NCBI GenBank assembly: GCA_964434105.1
Contig: CAYSTJ010000018.1
Coordinates: forward strand, 1 to 64,000
Source: CAYNST01 sp964434105
GTDB lineage: Bacteria; Pseudomonadota; Gammaproteobacteria; Pseudomonadales; Cellvibrionaceae
Length of the DNA stretch: 64,000 nucleotides
Direction: 5' to 3'
The number at the start of each line of letters is the position of its first letter. The stretch's first letter is position 1. Made by a program: the position numbers and the translations under genes. Of the stretch, positions 1 through 9,968 are shown piece by piece. The notes under the pieces are model-generated. The model had not been told where the DNA came from. It did not search any database and saw nothing but the letters and a program-made list of their open reading frames with translations.

Positions 1-29
1 CGAACGGCAGCCCCGGCTGCCACTTGCAA

Positions 30-55
30 GGGGGGCTTCGGCCCCTCTTTTTTTT
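30..55 (+). terminator. Rho-independent terminator of an upstream gene
   Basis: A 7-bp GC-rich stem (30-36 with 41-47) closes on a TTCG tetraloop and is followed by eight T residues (48-55). This is a textbook intrinsic terminator reading rightward, so a plus-strand gene ends just left of the window. Confidence 0.85.
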
Positions 56-87
56 CGCACTCTCTTTTTTTCGCACTCTCTTTTTTT
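56..87. repeat. Two perfect 16-bp tandem copies (CGCACTCTCTTTTTTT)
   Basis: Positions 56-71 and 72-87 are identical. The unit ends in a T7 tract resembling the T tail of the terminator just before it, and a third partial CG follows. It may have arisen by slippage at the T tract. No function is visible. Confidence 0.8.
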
Positions 88-148
88 CGAGGATATACGG
101 GTTCGTTCCGGTGTATAGCGATGGGTGTGGTTGAGCGGTCGCGTTCCG

Positions 149-496
149 TCAGTGTAACCGGCGCGATGACTCCACGGGCTGGGCGCTGTCGGGCACGGGT
201 TGTGTCTCGACCCGGTGGACCCGGCTGCTGCGAAGGGTTACCCAGCCCTGATAGCGGCGGTCGCCCTGCAGGCTGAACTCGAATCGGTAGCGACGTTCGA
301 TCATAAGGCCACCAGTCGGGCTGCGTCGGACCCGCCATTGCTGCAATACCACACTTTGGTCGAGCAATTGCAGATTGTATTGTTCGGCGTGACGACGTGC
401 AGCGAGTAGCGCTGTGTGGTTCAGGCGGGTATGGTGCCAGAACGCCATGGCCAGTAACACCAGGCCCATAATCACCCACACAGCCATTAATGTCAT
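149..496 (-). CDS. DUF3301 family membrane-anchored protein
   Basis: A 115-aa protein with one hydrophobic N-terminal segment (about residues 3-20), then a basic soluble part containing ARRHAEQYNLQLLDQSVVL and RRYRFEFSLQGDRRYQGWV. These two blocks are typical of the DUF3301 family, which is widespread in gammaproteobacteria and has no known function. It is divergent from icd, with about 190 bp between them. The predicted topology is a short N-terminal anchor with the rest probably cytoplasmic. The family call is by recognition of the conserved blocks; no role is inferred. Confidence 0.7.
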   Translation of the reverse strand: MTLMAVWVIMGLVLLAMAFWHHTRLNHTALLAARRHAEQYNLQLLDQSVVLQQWRVRRSPTGGLMIERRYRFEFSLQGDRRYQGWVTLRSSRVHRVETQPVPDSAQPVESSRRLH

Positions 497-604
497 GTTG
501 AATTACCGCAAGAATTACAGAGTAAACAGCGAGTGTGCCTCAGTTGGTGGTTTCGGGCAATGGCGTGTGCAAGGGAGTTTTCTGAAAATGCATGGCATTA
601 AGTA

Positions 605-610
605 TATAAT
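605..610 (+). promoter_or_regulatory. Candidate sigma-70 -10 box of icd
   Basis: A perfect TATAAT lies 76 bp upstream of the icd start. No good -35 is found at 17 bp; the sequence around 580-587 is only weakly similar. The gap 497-685 otherwise shows nothing recognisable. Confidence 0.45.
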
Positions 611-685
611 GCTGCCCCCAAGCGCCTGATCTCCAGCGCCCGACGCTGGACACCGTTTCTTCCGTAACGTTTAATAGGTAATAGA

Positions 686-2914
686 ATGTCCCACGATAGA
701 CCGACCATCATATATACCGAAACCGACGAAGCTCCCGCCCTTGCCACCTATTCGCTGCTGCCTGTTATCAAGGCGTTCGCCAGCGCTTCCAATATTGCCG
801 TGGAAACCCGTGACATCTCTCTTGCAGGTCGAATTCTGGCAAGCTTTCCGGACCATCTGACGCCGACGCAGCAAAAGGAAGATGCGCTGGCGCAACTGGG
901 TGAGCTGGCACAAACGCCCCAGGCGAATATTATCAAGCTGCCCAATATCAGTGCTTCCATCCCCCAGTTGAAAGCCGCAATTCGGGAATTGCAGGCTCAA
1001 GGTTATTCGCTGCCGGATTACCCTGACGAGCCGTCGACAGATAGCGAGAAAACGGCGCGAAGCCGCTATGACAAAATCAAGGGTAGTGCGGTCAACCCGG
1101 TTTTGAGGGAAGGTAATTCCGACCGAAGGGCACCAGCGTCAATCAAACAGTATGCGCGCAAGCATCCCCATTCCATGGGCGCCTGGAGCAAAACGTCAAA
1201 AACACATGTGGCGTCAATGCAGCAAGGCGACTTTTATGGCAGCGAAAAGTCTCTGACCATAACCGGGCCGACGAAAGTGCGAATCCAGCATGTCGCTGCG
1301 GATGGTAAAGTGTCTGAACTGAAAGGCTATTTTGCACTGCAGGCGGGCGAGGTGATTGATGCGGCGGTTCTGGGCTGCAACGAGCTGCAGTCGTTTTTGG
1401 CCAGGGAAATCGAGCAGGCCAAACATGACGACGTGTTGCTGTCGGTACACCTGAAAGCCACCATGATGAAGGTTTCCGATCCGATTATTTTTGGCCATGC
1501 GGTCAAAACCTATTTTGCCGACGTATTTGATAAGCACGCTGGCGTTTTTGCGGCGCTGGGTGTAGATGCCAACAACGGCTTTGGCGATGTTTACGCCAAG
1601 ATTGCCACGTTGCCCCAGGATCAACAGCTGGCGATTAAAGCAGACATCGATGCATGTTATGCGCAGCGACCGCCATTGGCGATGGTCAATTCGGACAAAG
1701 GCATTACGAATCTGCATGTACCGAGCGATATCATTATCGACGCTTCCATGCCAGCGGCAATTCGCTCATCGGGGCAGATGTGGGGGCCGGACGGCAAGCT
1801 CAAGGATACCAAGGCCCTTATTCCGGATCGTTGCTATGCCGGCGTGTACCAGGCCACCATTGAAGACTGCAAACAGCATGGCGCATTCGACCCGCGCACG
1901 ATGGGCAGTGTGTCCAACGTTGGTCTGATGGCGCAGAAAGCGGAAGAGTATGGCTCGCATGACAAGACCTTCGAGATAGCTGCCGGGGGCAGTGTGCAGG
2001 TCGTCGATGAGCAGGGCCAGGTGCTGTTGGAACACACAGTCAAACCGGGCGACATCTGGCGTATGTGTCAGGTCAAGGACGCGCCGATCCGCGACTGGGT
2101 AAAACTCGCGGTAAACCGGGCGCGTGCCACCGGCAATCCGGCGGTATTCTGGCTTGACAGCAATCGCGCCCACGATGCCGAGCTGATTGGCAAGGTCAAT
2201 CAGTATCTGCCGGAACACGATACTGCAGGGCTGGATATCCGTATCATGTCGCCGGTGGATGCGACCCGGTTCTCGCTGGAACGGGCGCGGGCAGGCCAGG
2301 ACACCATTTCCGTGACCGGTAACGTCCTGCGCGATTATCTGACCGATCTTTTTCCGATTCTGGAGCTGGGCACCAGTGCAAAAATGCTGTCGATCGTGCC
2401 CCTGATGAACGGAGGCGGTCTATTCGAGACGGGTGCCGGCGGCTCTGCTCCCAAACATGTGCAGCAGTTTGTCGAGGAGAATCACCTGCGCTGGGATTCG
2501 TTGGGTGAATTCCTTGCGCTGGCAGCCTCTCTGGAACATCTGGCGGACGTCACCGGCAATGACCGGGCCCGACGCCTGGCGCATGCGCTGGATCAGGCGA
2601 CTGCCCGCTTTCTGGATAACGATAAGTCTCCCTCGCGCAAGGCGGGTGAGCTGGATAATCGGGGCAGTCACTTTTACCTGGCGATGTATTGGGCAGAAGC
2701 CCTGGCGGCGCAAAGCGAAGATGGCGCGCTGCAGGAACGCTTTGGCAAAGTCGCTGCCGCCCTGGCCGAAAACGAACAGGTGATATTGCAGGAGCTCCGC
2801 GCGAATGCGGGCAAGGCGGTCGACATCGGTGGTTATTACCATCCCGATCGCGAGCGTGTCAGTGCCGCGATGCGACCCAGTAAAACACTGAACGCCATTA
2901 TCGACGGGATCTAA
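686..2914 (+). CDS. icd: NADP-dependent isocitrate dehydrogenase, monomeric type
   Basis: Converts isocitrate to 2-oxoglutarate, CO2 and NADPH in the TCA cycle, in the cytoplasm. The 742-aa length matches the monomeric (IDH-II) class of about 740 aa, not the 400-aa dimeric class. The opening MSHDRPTIIYTETDEAPALA and blocks such as SDIIIDASMPAAIR and PLMNGGGLFETGAGGSAPKH are characteristic of this family. The start at 686 gives the conserved N-terminus directly. It is transcribed alone, with a hairpin just downstream. Nothing looks truncated. Confidence 0.97.
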   Translation: MSHDRPTIIYTETDEAPALATYSLLPVIKAFASASNIAVETRDISLAGRILASFPDHLTPTQQKEDALAQLGELAQTPQANIIKLPNISASIPQLKAAIRELQAQGYSLPDYPDEPSTDSEKTARSRYDKIKGSAVNPVLREGNSDRRAPASIKQYARKHPHSMGAWSKTSKTHVASMQQGDFYGSEKSLTITGPTKVRIQHVAADGKVSELKGYFALQAGEVIDAAVLGCNELQSFLAREIEQAKHDDVLLSVHLKATMMKVSDPIIFGHAVKTYFADVFDKHAGVFAALGVDANNGFGDVYAKIATLPQDQQLAIKADIDACYAQRPPLAMVNSDKGITNLHVPSDIIIDASMPAAIRSSGQMWGPDGKLKDTKALIPDRCYAGVYQATIEDCKQHGAFDPRTMGSVSNVGLMAQKAEEYGSHDKTFEIAAGGSVQVVDEQGQVLLEHTVKPGDIWRMCQVKDAPIRDWVKLAVNRARATGNPAVFWLDSNRAHDAELIGKVNQYLPEHDTAGLDIRIMSPVDATRFSLERARAGQDTISVTGNVLRDYLTDLFPILELGTSAKMLSIVPLMNGGGLFETGAGGSAPKHVQQFVEENHLRWDSLGEFLALAASLEHLADVTGNDRARRLAHALDQATARFLDNDKSPSRKAGELDNRGSHFYLAMYWAEALAAQSEDGALQERFGKVAAALAENEQVILQELRANAGKAVDIGGYYHPDRERVSAAMRPSKTLNAIIDGI

Positions 2915-2928
2915 GCTGTCGATGTGTT

Positions 2929-2957
2929 GGGGGAGGGCACTGTGGCAGTGCTTCCCT
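2929..2957 (+). terminator. Candidate terminator after icd
   Basis: GGCACTG and CAGTGCT arms around a 2-4 nt loop form a stable hairpin (2935-2951). It can extend outward with G-T pairs and a bulged A to GGG/CCC. Only three T residues follow, so termination may be inefficient. The rest of the gap to 3120 shows no gene. Confidence 0.5.
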
Positions 2958-3119
2958 TTCTGCTCGCTATTAGTACGTAGCAGTCAGTGCCCGCTGTAAT
3001 CGTGATGGCTCTGTAGGTCCGGTCTTTGTAGCGGACAGGCGCGGCAGGGGCTGTTTTTTGGGGTTTGGGTTTTCCAAAGGCTGCACCGGGGTTATCCGGT
3101 CTTCGGGAACAGAGGTTCT

Positions 3120-6100
3120 ATGAAGCGTAAAGTGTTACTCGACCGGCTGTACACGGATATAAAAAAGGTGATTTTGAGCCGGCAGCATCCTGTCACCGGT
3201 CTCCTTCCTGCCAGCACCAGTATCAATACCCATGGTGATTACACTGATGCCTGGGTGCGTGATAACGTTTATTCGGTGTTATGCGTGTGGTGCCTCGGTA
3301 TGGCGTTTCGCCGCTTTGGAGAAAAAGAAAAAAGCGACGAACTGGAACAGTCTACGGTCAAGCTGATGCGCGGGCTGTTGATGTCGATGATGCGCCAGTC
3401 GCACAAGGTCGAGAGGTTCAAGCAGACGCTTGATCAGCACGATGCACTGCACGCAAAGTACGACACGGCGTCCGGTCTGGAGGTTGTCGCCGACGATGCC
3501 TGGGGGCACCTGCAGATCGATGCCACGTCGCTCTTTTTATTGATGCTGGCGCAAATGAGCGCATCGGGTCTGCGCCTTGTCTTCACCTATGATGAAGTCG
3601 ATTTTATCCAGAACCTGGTGTATTACATCGGCGCAGCCTATCGCACGCCGGATTTCGGAATCTGGGAGCGCGGCAACAAGATCAATAATGGCAAGACCGA
3701 AATAAACGCCAGTAGTGTGGGAATGGCGAAGGCGGCGCTTCACGCGCTGGATGGTTTCAACCTGTTCGGCAAGGACGCCAATCCCCGCGCTGTAATTCAT
3801 TCGGTTGCGGACGGTATTGCCATGGCCCGCAGCACTTTGACATCATTGCTGCCGCGCGAATCGCTTTCGAAAGAGACCGATAGTGCGCTATTGAGCATCA
3901 TCGGATTTCCGGCCTTTGCGGTCGGCGAGAAATCGCTGGTTACGCGTACCCGTGACGATATTCTGGCAAAGCTGGGTGGCGACTACGGTTGCAAACGCTT
4001 CCTGTGGGACGGTCATCAGACCGTACTGGAAGAGAGTTCACGCCCATACTATGAACATTCGGAGTTGGCCAACTTCGAGCACGTCGAATCGGAATGGCCG
4101 CTATTTTTTACCTTCCTCTATATCCATGCGCTGTTTGATGGCAACGAAACAACCGCCATCCACTACCGAACCCGTCTCGAATCATTAATGGTTGAAGTTG
4201 ACGGCAACAAATTGTTGCCGGAGCTGTATCTTGTCCCGGCGGAAAACATACAGCAGGAAAAGCAAAAACCCCGATCACAAACTCGCGTACCCAACGAGAA
4301 TATCCCGCTGGTCTGGGCGCAAAGTCTATACTGGTTGGGATACATGCTCGACGAAGGATTGCTGGCCCGCGACGATATAGACCCCTTGCAAATGCGACGT
4401 CGGTCGCGTCAAAGCAATAAAACCCATATTGCGCTGGTGATACTGGCAGAAAACGATCGGGTGAAAGCACTCCTGGCAGAAAACGGTATCATTGCAGAGA
4501 CGCTGACGGATATCTATCCGATCAAACCCATATCCGCCCAGGCGCTGGTTGATATATACCATCATGTCGGTGCCAACCCCGCGCTCGGTCTCAGTGGTCG
4601 TCCGCACCGGCGCATGCAGGGGCTTGCCACCTCCCAGACCTACGAAATAAATACCCGGCAGTACCTGTGTCTTTCCTGGTTGCAGCAGGATGAATATGAC
4701 TATCGCGCGTATGACGCGGAGTACATCGCCCGCAATATCGAAAAGGAAATCGATCACATTTATACCCACTGGCTGAGTCCGGCGGTCGCCGTATTTACCT
4801 GGATGGTCGACGAGGAATTCTGTCAGACGCAAAAAGCGGAAATACTGTTCGATACGCTGCGTAATCTCCAGTTGCACAACCACAGCGATCACGTAGGCTA
4901 TGCCGCGGCCAATTTTGCCTACCGCGCCTCGCGGGTAAACCAGCTGATTTCTCCCGAGGTACAGGTTCAGCCGCGCGGCTGCGGCGAGCGCGACCCGGAT
5001 GCCGCCAACCGCTTCGCTATGCCGGAACGTATGTCCGGTGACGTTCGCACAATTATTGAATGCCTGGATATTGAAACCGATTTGACCTGCTATAGAACAC
5101 TGGAAGTATTTATTGGCCAGCGACCGTTGACGGAAGTTTTAGGTGCAGGCGAAAGCAGTTGTACCATGGCTGCGCTGCTGGACTACGCATACAGTGTCGC
5201 TCAGCGCAAAGGGTACTGGTTAACGGCCCGTTATTGTTTCGGTGTGCTGGGCAAGCACTATCCTGATCTGGCGGACGGCCTGACGATGGTTGCGGTGCGT
5301 CATCTGCGGGTTGTCGTGGGCCGGCGGCGGGGTAATTCCTACGTTATCGATTCGGTGCGTACCAACAGTGAAATAATCGCGGGTGTCAGCGAGACCACAG
5401 AGTCTTCGCTGGAGCGTACGCTGATACAGGAGTTTCTCGCGGTCATTGGCGGTATTATGCGCATCAGCCCACGACTTTTCGACGGTTTGCGTTCGGTACA
5501 GATGCAGAACCTGATGATGCTGTGTGCCGATGCGTCGGAAGATACGACTGATCTGAATATCCTGCTGACGCTGGGTGCCATGTCGCCCGCCGAATTGTTG
5601 TCGAAAGTGCGCAAGATACTCGAAAGCCAGCACAGAACCTATGTGCGCGGAATCAGCAGCGATTATTTTCTCGATATGCCGGAAACTTCCGAAATGCAGC
5701 AGGCGGTGTACACGGACTGGTTCGAATGGCGTGTCGCCCGCGGTGCCATCACACGGATGGATGATCTGTTCCTGAAAGCATTATGGCAGTCCCTGATTCA
5801 CGCGCCGGCTTTGATATTCGGTGGCCGTCACAGTCAGGAGTATATTCTCGACTGTGAGTTTGTTCGTAGTTCGATGACCGCCGGAGAAGCGAGTTTTGCC
5901 AATCATATCGATCAACTGACTCAGCATCTGCATCCGCCGTACTACAAATGTGCTGTTATCGAAGCGCTGTACGACTACACGCGTTACTGTCAGAAAAATC
6001 CGGATGTCCGTTTTGAGAAGCCGATTGTTTTAGCCCAACTGCTGGAGTCCGCGGCCAAAAGTTATATCTGGGATTCGGAAGATTCGCACCTGGGCAAGCG

Positions 6101-6212
6101 TGATCTCGACGTGCTGCTGGAAAAACACCCGCAAATCCTGCAGCGTTACGTTCATCAGGCCCTGGATGATATGGCGACGTCAGCCGATGCCATGGTGGAC
6201 GAAGTGGAGTGA
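3120..6212 (+). CDS. GH15 / phosphorylase kinase alpha-beta-like protein
   Basis: A 1030-aa protein whose first ~370 residues closely resemble the GH15-like N-terminal domain of eukaryotic phosphorylase kinase alpha/beta subunits: HGDYTDAWVRDNVYSVLCVW, GHLQIDATSLFLLMLAQM, FIQNLVYYIGAAYRTPDFG, EINASSVGMAKAALHALDGF and FEHVESEWPLFF. The remainder is helical and unassigned. No signal peptide is seen, so it is probably cytoplasmic. It converges on the glucosylglycerate operon (57 bp to the esterase stop). Bacterial members of this family are poorly characterised. Hydrolysis of a glucoside, or a regulatory scaffold role, are both possible; neither can be shown from sequence. SD-like GAGG lies near 3111. 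Confidence 0.75.
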   Translation: MKRKVLLDRLYTDIKKVILSRQHPVTGLLPASTSINTHGDYTDAWVRDNVYSVLCVWCLGMAFRRFGEKEKSDELEQSTVKLMRGLLMSMMRQSHKVERFKQTLDQHDALHAKYDTASGLEVVADDAWGHLQIDATSLFLLMLAQMSASGLRLVFTYDEVDFIQNLVYYIGAAYRTPDFGIWERGNKINNGKTEINASSVGMAKAALHALDGFNLFGKDANPRAVIHSVADGIAMARSTLTSLLPRESLSKETDSALLSIIGFPAFAVGEKSLVTRTRDDILAKLGGDYGCKRFLWDGHQTVLEESSRPYYEHSELANFEHVESEWPLFFTFLYIHALFDGNETTAIHYRTRLESLMVEVDGNKLLPELYLVPAENIQQEKQKPRSQTRVPNENIPLVWAQSLYWLGYMLDEGLLARDDIDPLQMRRRSRQSNKTHIALVILAENDRVKALLAENGIIAETLTDIYPIKPISAQALVDIYHHVGANPALGLSGRPHRRMQGLATSQTYEINTRQYLCLSWLQQDEYDYRAYDAEYIARNIEKEIDHIYTHWLSPAVAVFTWMVDEEFCQTQKAEILFDTLRNLQLHNHSDHVGYAAANFAYRASRVNQLISPEVQVQPRGCGERDPDAANRFAMPERMSGDVRTIIECLDIETDLTCYRTLEVFIGQRPLTEVLGAGESSCTMAALLDYAYSVAQRKGYWLTARYCFGVLGKHYPDLADGLTMVAVRHLRVVVGRRRGNSYVIDSVRTNSEIIAGVSETTESSLERTLIQEFLAVIGGIMRISPRLFDGLRSVQMQNLMMLCADASEDTTDLNILLTLGAMSPAELLSKVRKILESQHRTYVRGISSDYFLDMPETSEMQQAVYTDWFEWRVARGAITRMDDLFLKALWQSLIHAPALIFGGRHSQEYILDCEFVRSSMTAGEASFANHIDQLTQHLHPPYYKCAVIEALYDYTRYCQKNPDVRFEKPIVLAQLLESAAKSYIWDSEDSHLGKRDLDVLLEKHPQILQRYVHQALDDMATSADAMVDEVE

Positions 6213-6268
6213 TTGGTGGGCCAGCGCGCTTTTGCGCCGAACACGCCCCCCTTGATGCATGATTCTGC

Positions 6269-6940
6269 CTAACCGGTCGGCGGCAGGACGCGCTCCAGCC
6301 ATTGACCGATGTGAGCAATCTGTTGCGGGCACACGCTGTGTGGCATGGGGTAGGTCTGATAGGTCGCATCGCAGCCGATTTTTTTCAGTTTTTCGAGCGA
6401 TTCGCGCCCCAGCTGTTCAGGTACGATCGGGTCGTGCAGGCCATGTTGTATCAAAATCGGTATTGTCGCATTTACCGGAGCCGGCCTGATATTGTCTGCC
6501 GTGGCAAAGTAACTCGAAAGGCTCATTAGACCGCCCAGTTGATGGGGACACTCCAGCCCCGCGTCCAGTGCGACGGCGCCACCCTGGGAAAAGCCGGCCA
6601 AAATAATTCGTGAAGAATCTATGCCGTCCTCGATTTGCTGCGAAATCAGACCGTGAACGTACGCCGAAGACTGCTTCAATTGCGGCGTATCAATGACACG
6701 ATCGATCTGGGTGTCGAGGATATCAAACCAGGCGGGCATGACATAACCGTTGTTAATCGTAACGGGCAGGTCCGCGGCGTGCGGAAAAATAAAACGCGTG
6801 GTGTCTTTGCTGCGAAAACTCAGTTCCGCGGCGATGGGTACAAAATCATGGCCGTTAGCGCCCAGGCCGTGTAGCCAGATGACTGACTGGGTGGCCGGCT
6901 GTGACGGTTCGATAACAATGGGTGTTTTATAGTGCGGCAT
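6269..6940 (-). CDS. Alpha/beta-hydrolase, carboxylesterase / phospholipase family
   Basis: A 223-aa alpha/beta hydrolase of the carboxylesterase-2 / acyl-protein-thioesterase family. It shows the oxyanion-region motif VIWLHGLGANGHDF, the nucleophile elbow ILAGFSQGGAVALD, an acidic residue in HGLHDPIVP and the catalytic His in MPHSVCPQQI. Small cytoplasmic esterases of this type hydrolyse short acyl esters in vitro; the natural substrate here is unknown. It is the last gene of the minus-strand glucosylglycerate operon, 13 bp after the GH13 gene, so an acylated sugar or glycerate ester substrate is conceivable but unproven. Confidence 0.88.
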   Translation of the reverse strand: MPHYKTPIVIEPSQPATQSVIWLHGLGANGHDFVPIAAELSFRSKDTTRFIFPHAADLPVTINNGYVMPAWFDILDTQIDRVIDTPQLKQSSAYVHGLISQQIEDGIDSSRIILAGFSQGGAVALDAGLECPHQLGGLMSLSSYFATADNIRPAPVNATIPILIQHGLHDPIVPEQLGRESLEKLKKIGCDATYQTYPMPHSVCPQQIAHIGQWLERVLPPTG

Positions 6941-6953
6941 GGTGTATCCGGAT

Positions 6954-8735
6954 TCAGGGTGGGGTCAATGTAGCGGCGTACAGTTTATTGGAAAGCCAGA
7001 TGCACTGATAGGGCTGCAGCTGCAGACTGCCGGACAAATCGGCGTATTGCGTATGCGATATCAAGTCAAACCAATCGTCCAGTGCAATGAGATTTATATC
7101 CGACAGTTTTATTTCCAGATGCTCAACACTGACGTTGAAAATACAGAAGACACTTTGTTCGCGATCATGGCTCTGGCGCCAGAAGCCAAATATTTTGTCG
7201 CCGAGCTGGAGCGTGAACTGGGTGGCGTTGGGATGAAACGCCGGCTGATGCCGCCGAATCGACAGGAGATGTTTGATTTGCGAGAACACGCGGGCATGGT
7301 GGCTGTCGATATTCTCCAGCGCCGCCCTTAACTCACCCAGATCCCATTGGTGACGGTTTATGGCGCGGCTCTGACCCGAATGCTCCACGCGGGGGTAGTC
7401 GTTGGTTGTGCCAAACAGGCTATGGATATAAAAAGCCGGGATGCCTTCCAGCGCCAGCATAATGGCATGGGCACACATAAATCGGTCGAATTGATATTCG
7501 TCGGGGCCGCCGGATGACAGTGTGCCCTGAAGTGCATCATAAAGGGCGATATTCAGTTCATACGGACGTAGCGTGTCCTTGCCGATTGATCGCCAGGAGA
7601 CACGACCACCAAAACCTGTCATCAGGTCCGCGAGCTGGTCAATTTCGTGATCCTGCAACAGTCCTTCGGCAGGGCGCAGCCCGATCCCATCGTGGGATGC
7701 AATAAAATTCAGGTAAGCCGTGCCGTTCTGCGCCGGCGGCATTCCCATGAGCCAGGTACGTAGATACTGGCAGTTTCCACTGATCAGTGCATGCAGCAGC
7801 AGGGGCGGGAGGGAGAAATTGTAAATGACGTGCGCTTCGTTGGCGTTGCCGAAATACGACAGATTTTCCCGGTTGGGAATATTGGTTTCGGTGACAATCA
7901 GCGCGTCCGGATCACAGTGTTCGACCAGCGTACGAATCAGTCGAATGATCTCATGCGTCTGCGGCAGGCTGATACAGCGCGTGCCCAATTCCTTCCAGAG
8001 AAATGCAACGGCATCGAGCCGGAACATCTTCACGCCGCGATCCAGATAAAAACGGATGATCCGCACAAACTCCAGCAAGACACTGGGATTGGCAAAGTTG
8101 AGATCGACCTGGTCATGACTGAATGTGCACCAGACATGCTGTTTGCCATTGGATGTTTCGGTCTCGCGCAACAATGGCGACGTGCGGGGTCGAACCACGT
8201 CGGTCAGATCGGTCTCCGGGTCCATGGTGATAAAATAATCCTGACCGGGGTTTACGCCTTTTTTGAAATTCTCAAACCATCGACTACGGGAAGAGCAATG
8301 GTTGATCACCAGGTCGGACATCAGCAGAAAGTCGCTGGCGATAGCGCTGACATCGTCCCAGGTGCCGAGGGAATCATTGACCGACAGATAGTCGATCACC
8401 GCAAATCCGTCATCCGAACTCCAGGGAAAAAAAGGCAGGATGTGAACACCGCTGATATAGCCGCTCAGTTCCTGCCGCATAAAATCCCGCAGTGTTCGCA
8501 GCGGCGGTTCCTGCTCTGTCCGGATATTGTCGCCATAGGTAATCACCAGTGCATCCTGCTGGGTCCACGGATTGTAGTGTGGCTGCGGCGCGGCTATGTA
8601 GGTATCAAACCGCATAATTTGCATGATTTGATCCGTCAGCGGGATGGGGTCTGCGGTCGAATAGATTTGGCTCAAATGCCATTGTATGCGTGCATGCAGC
8701 TGTTCGCGCGGTGTGAGTTCGGTGTCTGGGTTCAT
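6954..8735 (-). CDS. GH13_18 phosphorylase, probable glucosylglycerate phosphorylase
   Basis: A 593-aa member of the sucrose phosphorylase-like GH13_18 subfamily. The TIM-barrel catalytic triad is visible: nucleophile Asp in FRLDAVAFLWKE, acid/base Glu in IVTETNIPN and stabilising Asp in FIASHDGIGLRP. Subfamily members act on sucrose, sucrose 6-phosphate, glucosylglycerol or glucosylglycerate, using phosphate to release glucose 1-phosphate. The start codon overlaps the stop of a glucosyl-3-phosphoglycerate synthase gene by 4 bp (ATGA), which points to glucosylglycerate as substrate. The family is certain. The substrate is inferred from context and from characterised glucosylglycerate phosphorylases such as E. 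coli YcjM. Confidence 0.85.
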   Translation of the reverse strand: MNPDTELTPREQLHARIQWHLSQIYSTADPIPLTDQIMQIMRFDTYIAAPQPHYNPWTQQDALVITYGDNIRTEQEPPLRTLRDFMRQELSGYISGVHILPFFPWSSDDGFAVIDYLSVNDSLGTWDDVSAIASDFLLMSDLVINHCSSRSRWFENFKKGVNPGQDYFITMDPETDLTDVVRPRTSPLLRETETSNGKQHVWCTFSHDQVDLNFANPSVLLEFVRIIRFYLDRGVKMFRLDAVAFLWKELGTRCISLPQTHEIIRLIRTLVEHCDPDALIVTETNIPNRENLSYFGNANEAHVIYNFSLPPLLLHALISGNCQYLRTWLMGMPPAQNGTAYLNFIASHDGIGLRPAEGLLQDHEIDQLADLMTGFGGRVSWRSIGKDTLRPYELNIALYDALQGTLSSGGPDEYQFDRFMCAHAIMLALEGIPAFYIHSLFGTTNDYPRVEHSGQSRAINRHQWDLGELRAALENIDSHHARVFSQIKHLLSIRRHQPAFHPNATQFTLQLGDKIFGFWRQSHDREQSVFCIFNVSVEHLEIKLSDINLIALDDWFDLISHTQYADLSGSLQLQPYQCIWLSNKLYAATLTPP

Positions 8736-9955
8736 GGCGAGAATTCCTGCATGTCCAATTCAATAGCCTCGATAAATTCGGGGAAAATGTCGGGCAGGGC
8801 GCTGGTGACGCGGTTCCAGCTGGGAATGAACGGTCGCTCCATGGGGTTGTCGAGAAAGTACATGCCGGCCTTCAGGATATTGCCGGCGAACAGTTCTACC
8901 GCTTCCTCTTCTTTATGGATATCGAGCTTCAACCCGTTCATGGCGGCGTCGTTGTTATAGGTTTCGATCAGATCCAGCGCGATCCGAAAATAGGTGGCTT
9001 TTATCGAGCGAAACGTTTCCGTTGAAAAGACCACGCCGTTGGTCGCCAGCTTCCGGAATATCGCTTTGGAGATGTCGATGGACATTTTTGACAGGCCATT
9101 CTGATCGTCACCAATTGATAAGTCCTGATGCTTATGATCATAGGCGTCGGCTATATCGACCTGGCAGATACGGTTGGTGGAGAAATTACGCTTCATTTCG
9201 GCCAGCACACCAATTTCCAGTCCCCAATCGCTGGGGATGCGGATGTCATTGATAGAATCGACCCGCATGGAAAACTCACCTGCCAGTGGATAACGAAAGC
9301 TGTCCAGGTAATCGAGATAATCCTGGGGGCCGAATATTTTGCTGAGAGCCCGCAGTAACGGTGTCACCAGCAGCCGGCTGACGCGCCCGTTGATGCGGCC
9401 CTGGGCGATGCGGGCGTAGTAACCCTTGCAGAAGGTGTAATTGAAATTGGGGTGGGCAACGGGGTAAACCAGTCGTGCGAGCAATTCGCGATGGTAGGTT
9501 ACTATGTCGCAGTCATGCAACGCGACGGACCGGGTTTTGCCGGACGCCAGTATATAGCCCAGGCAGAACCATACATTGCGCCCTTTACCCGGGTCACCCA
9601 GGCACAGGCCTTCGGACTGCAATTGTGCCTGAATCGCCTTGAGTCGCGGCCCGTCGTTCCACAGTATTCTGTATTCCTGTGGCAGCTGCGAAAAAAAATT
9701 GAGGGCAGCCCGGTATTCGCTCTCGTCGGCGCGGTCAAGACCAATGACGATCTGGGACAGGTAGGGAACCCGCGTCAGCTCGTCAACGATGGGTTGCATG
9801 GCAGGACCTTCCAGCTCCGAATAGAGGCAGGGTAGCAGTAGCCCAAGCGGGCGTGTCCGGTTGAAGTGAATCAATTCCGCTTCCAGTTCCTCTAACGGTC
9901 TTCTGGAAAGGTTGTGTAAGGTGGTGATGATACCGTTCTGATGAAAATCCCCCAT
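8732..9955 (-). CDS. gpgS: Glucosyl-3-phosphoglycerate synthase (GT81)
   Basis: A 407-aa GT-A glycosyltransferase expected to transfer glucose from an NDP-glucose donor to 3-phosphoglycerate, the first step of glucosylglycerate synthesis. Seen: LPCLYSELEG and IVIGLDRADESEY in the nucleotide-binding part, GKGRNVWFCLGYIL, the metal-binding DxD in VALHDCDIVTY, and PLAGEFSMRVD and IPSDWGLEIGVLAEM, all typical of GT81. It lies 13 bp after a matching HAD phosphatase, and the next gene starts within its stop codon. The length is near the usual ~390-400 aa. Mannosyl-3-phosphoglycerate synthase is a less likely alternative, because those GT55 enzymes have different motifs. Confidence 0.88.
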   Translation of the reverse strand: MGDFHQNGIITTLHNLSRRPLEELEAELIHFNRTRPLGLLLPCLYSELEGPAMQPIVDELTRVPYLSQIVIGLDRADESEYRAALNFFSQLPQEYRILWNDGPRLKAIQAQLQSEGLCLGDPGKGRNVWFCLGYILASGKTRSVALHDCDIVTYHRELLARLVYPVAHPNFNYTFCKGYYARIAQGRINGRVSRLLVTPLLRALSKIFGPQDYLDYLDSFRYPLAGEFSMRVDSINDIRIPSDWGLEIGVLAEMKRNFSTNRICQVDIADAYDHKHQDLSIGDDQNGLSKMSIDISKAIFRKLATNGVVFSTETFRSIKATYFRIALDLIETYNNDAAMNGLKLDIHKEEEAVELFAGNILKAGMYFLDNPMERPFIPSWNRVTSALPDIFPEFIEAIELDMQEFSP

Positions 9956-9968
9956 GTACCGTGTTCCT

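Noticed and set aside
7791..8960. 389-aa plus-strand reading frame opposite the GH13_18 and gpgS genes
   Set aside because: It is antisense to two well-supported genes, crosses their junction and has no family-like motifs; a shadow of GC-rich codon use.
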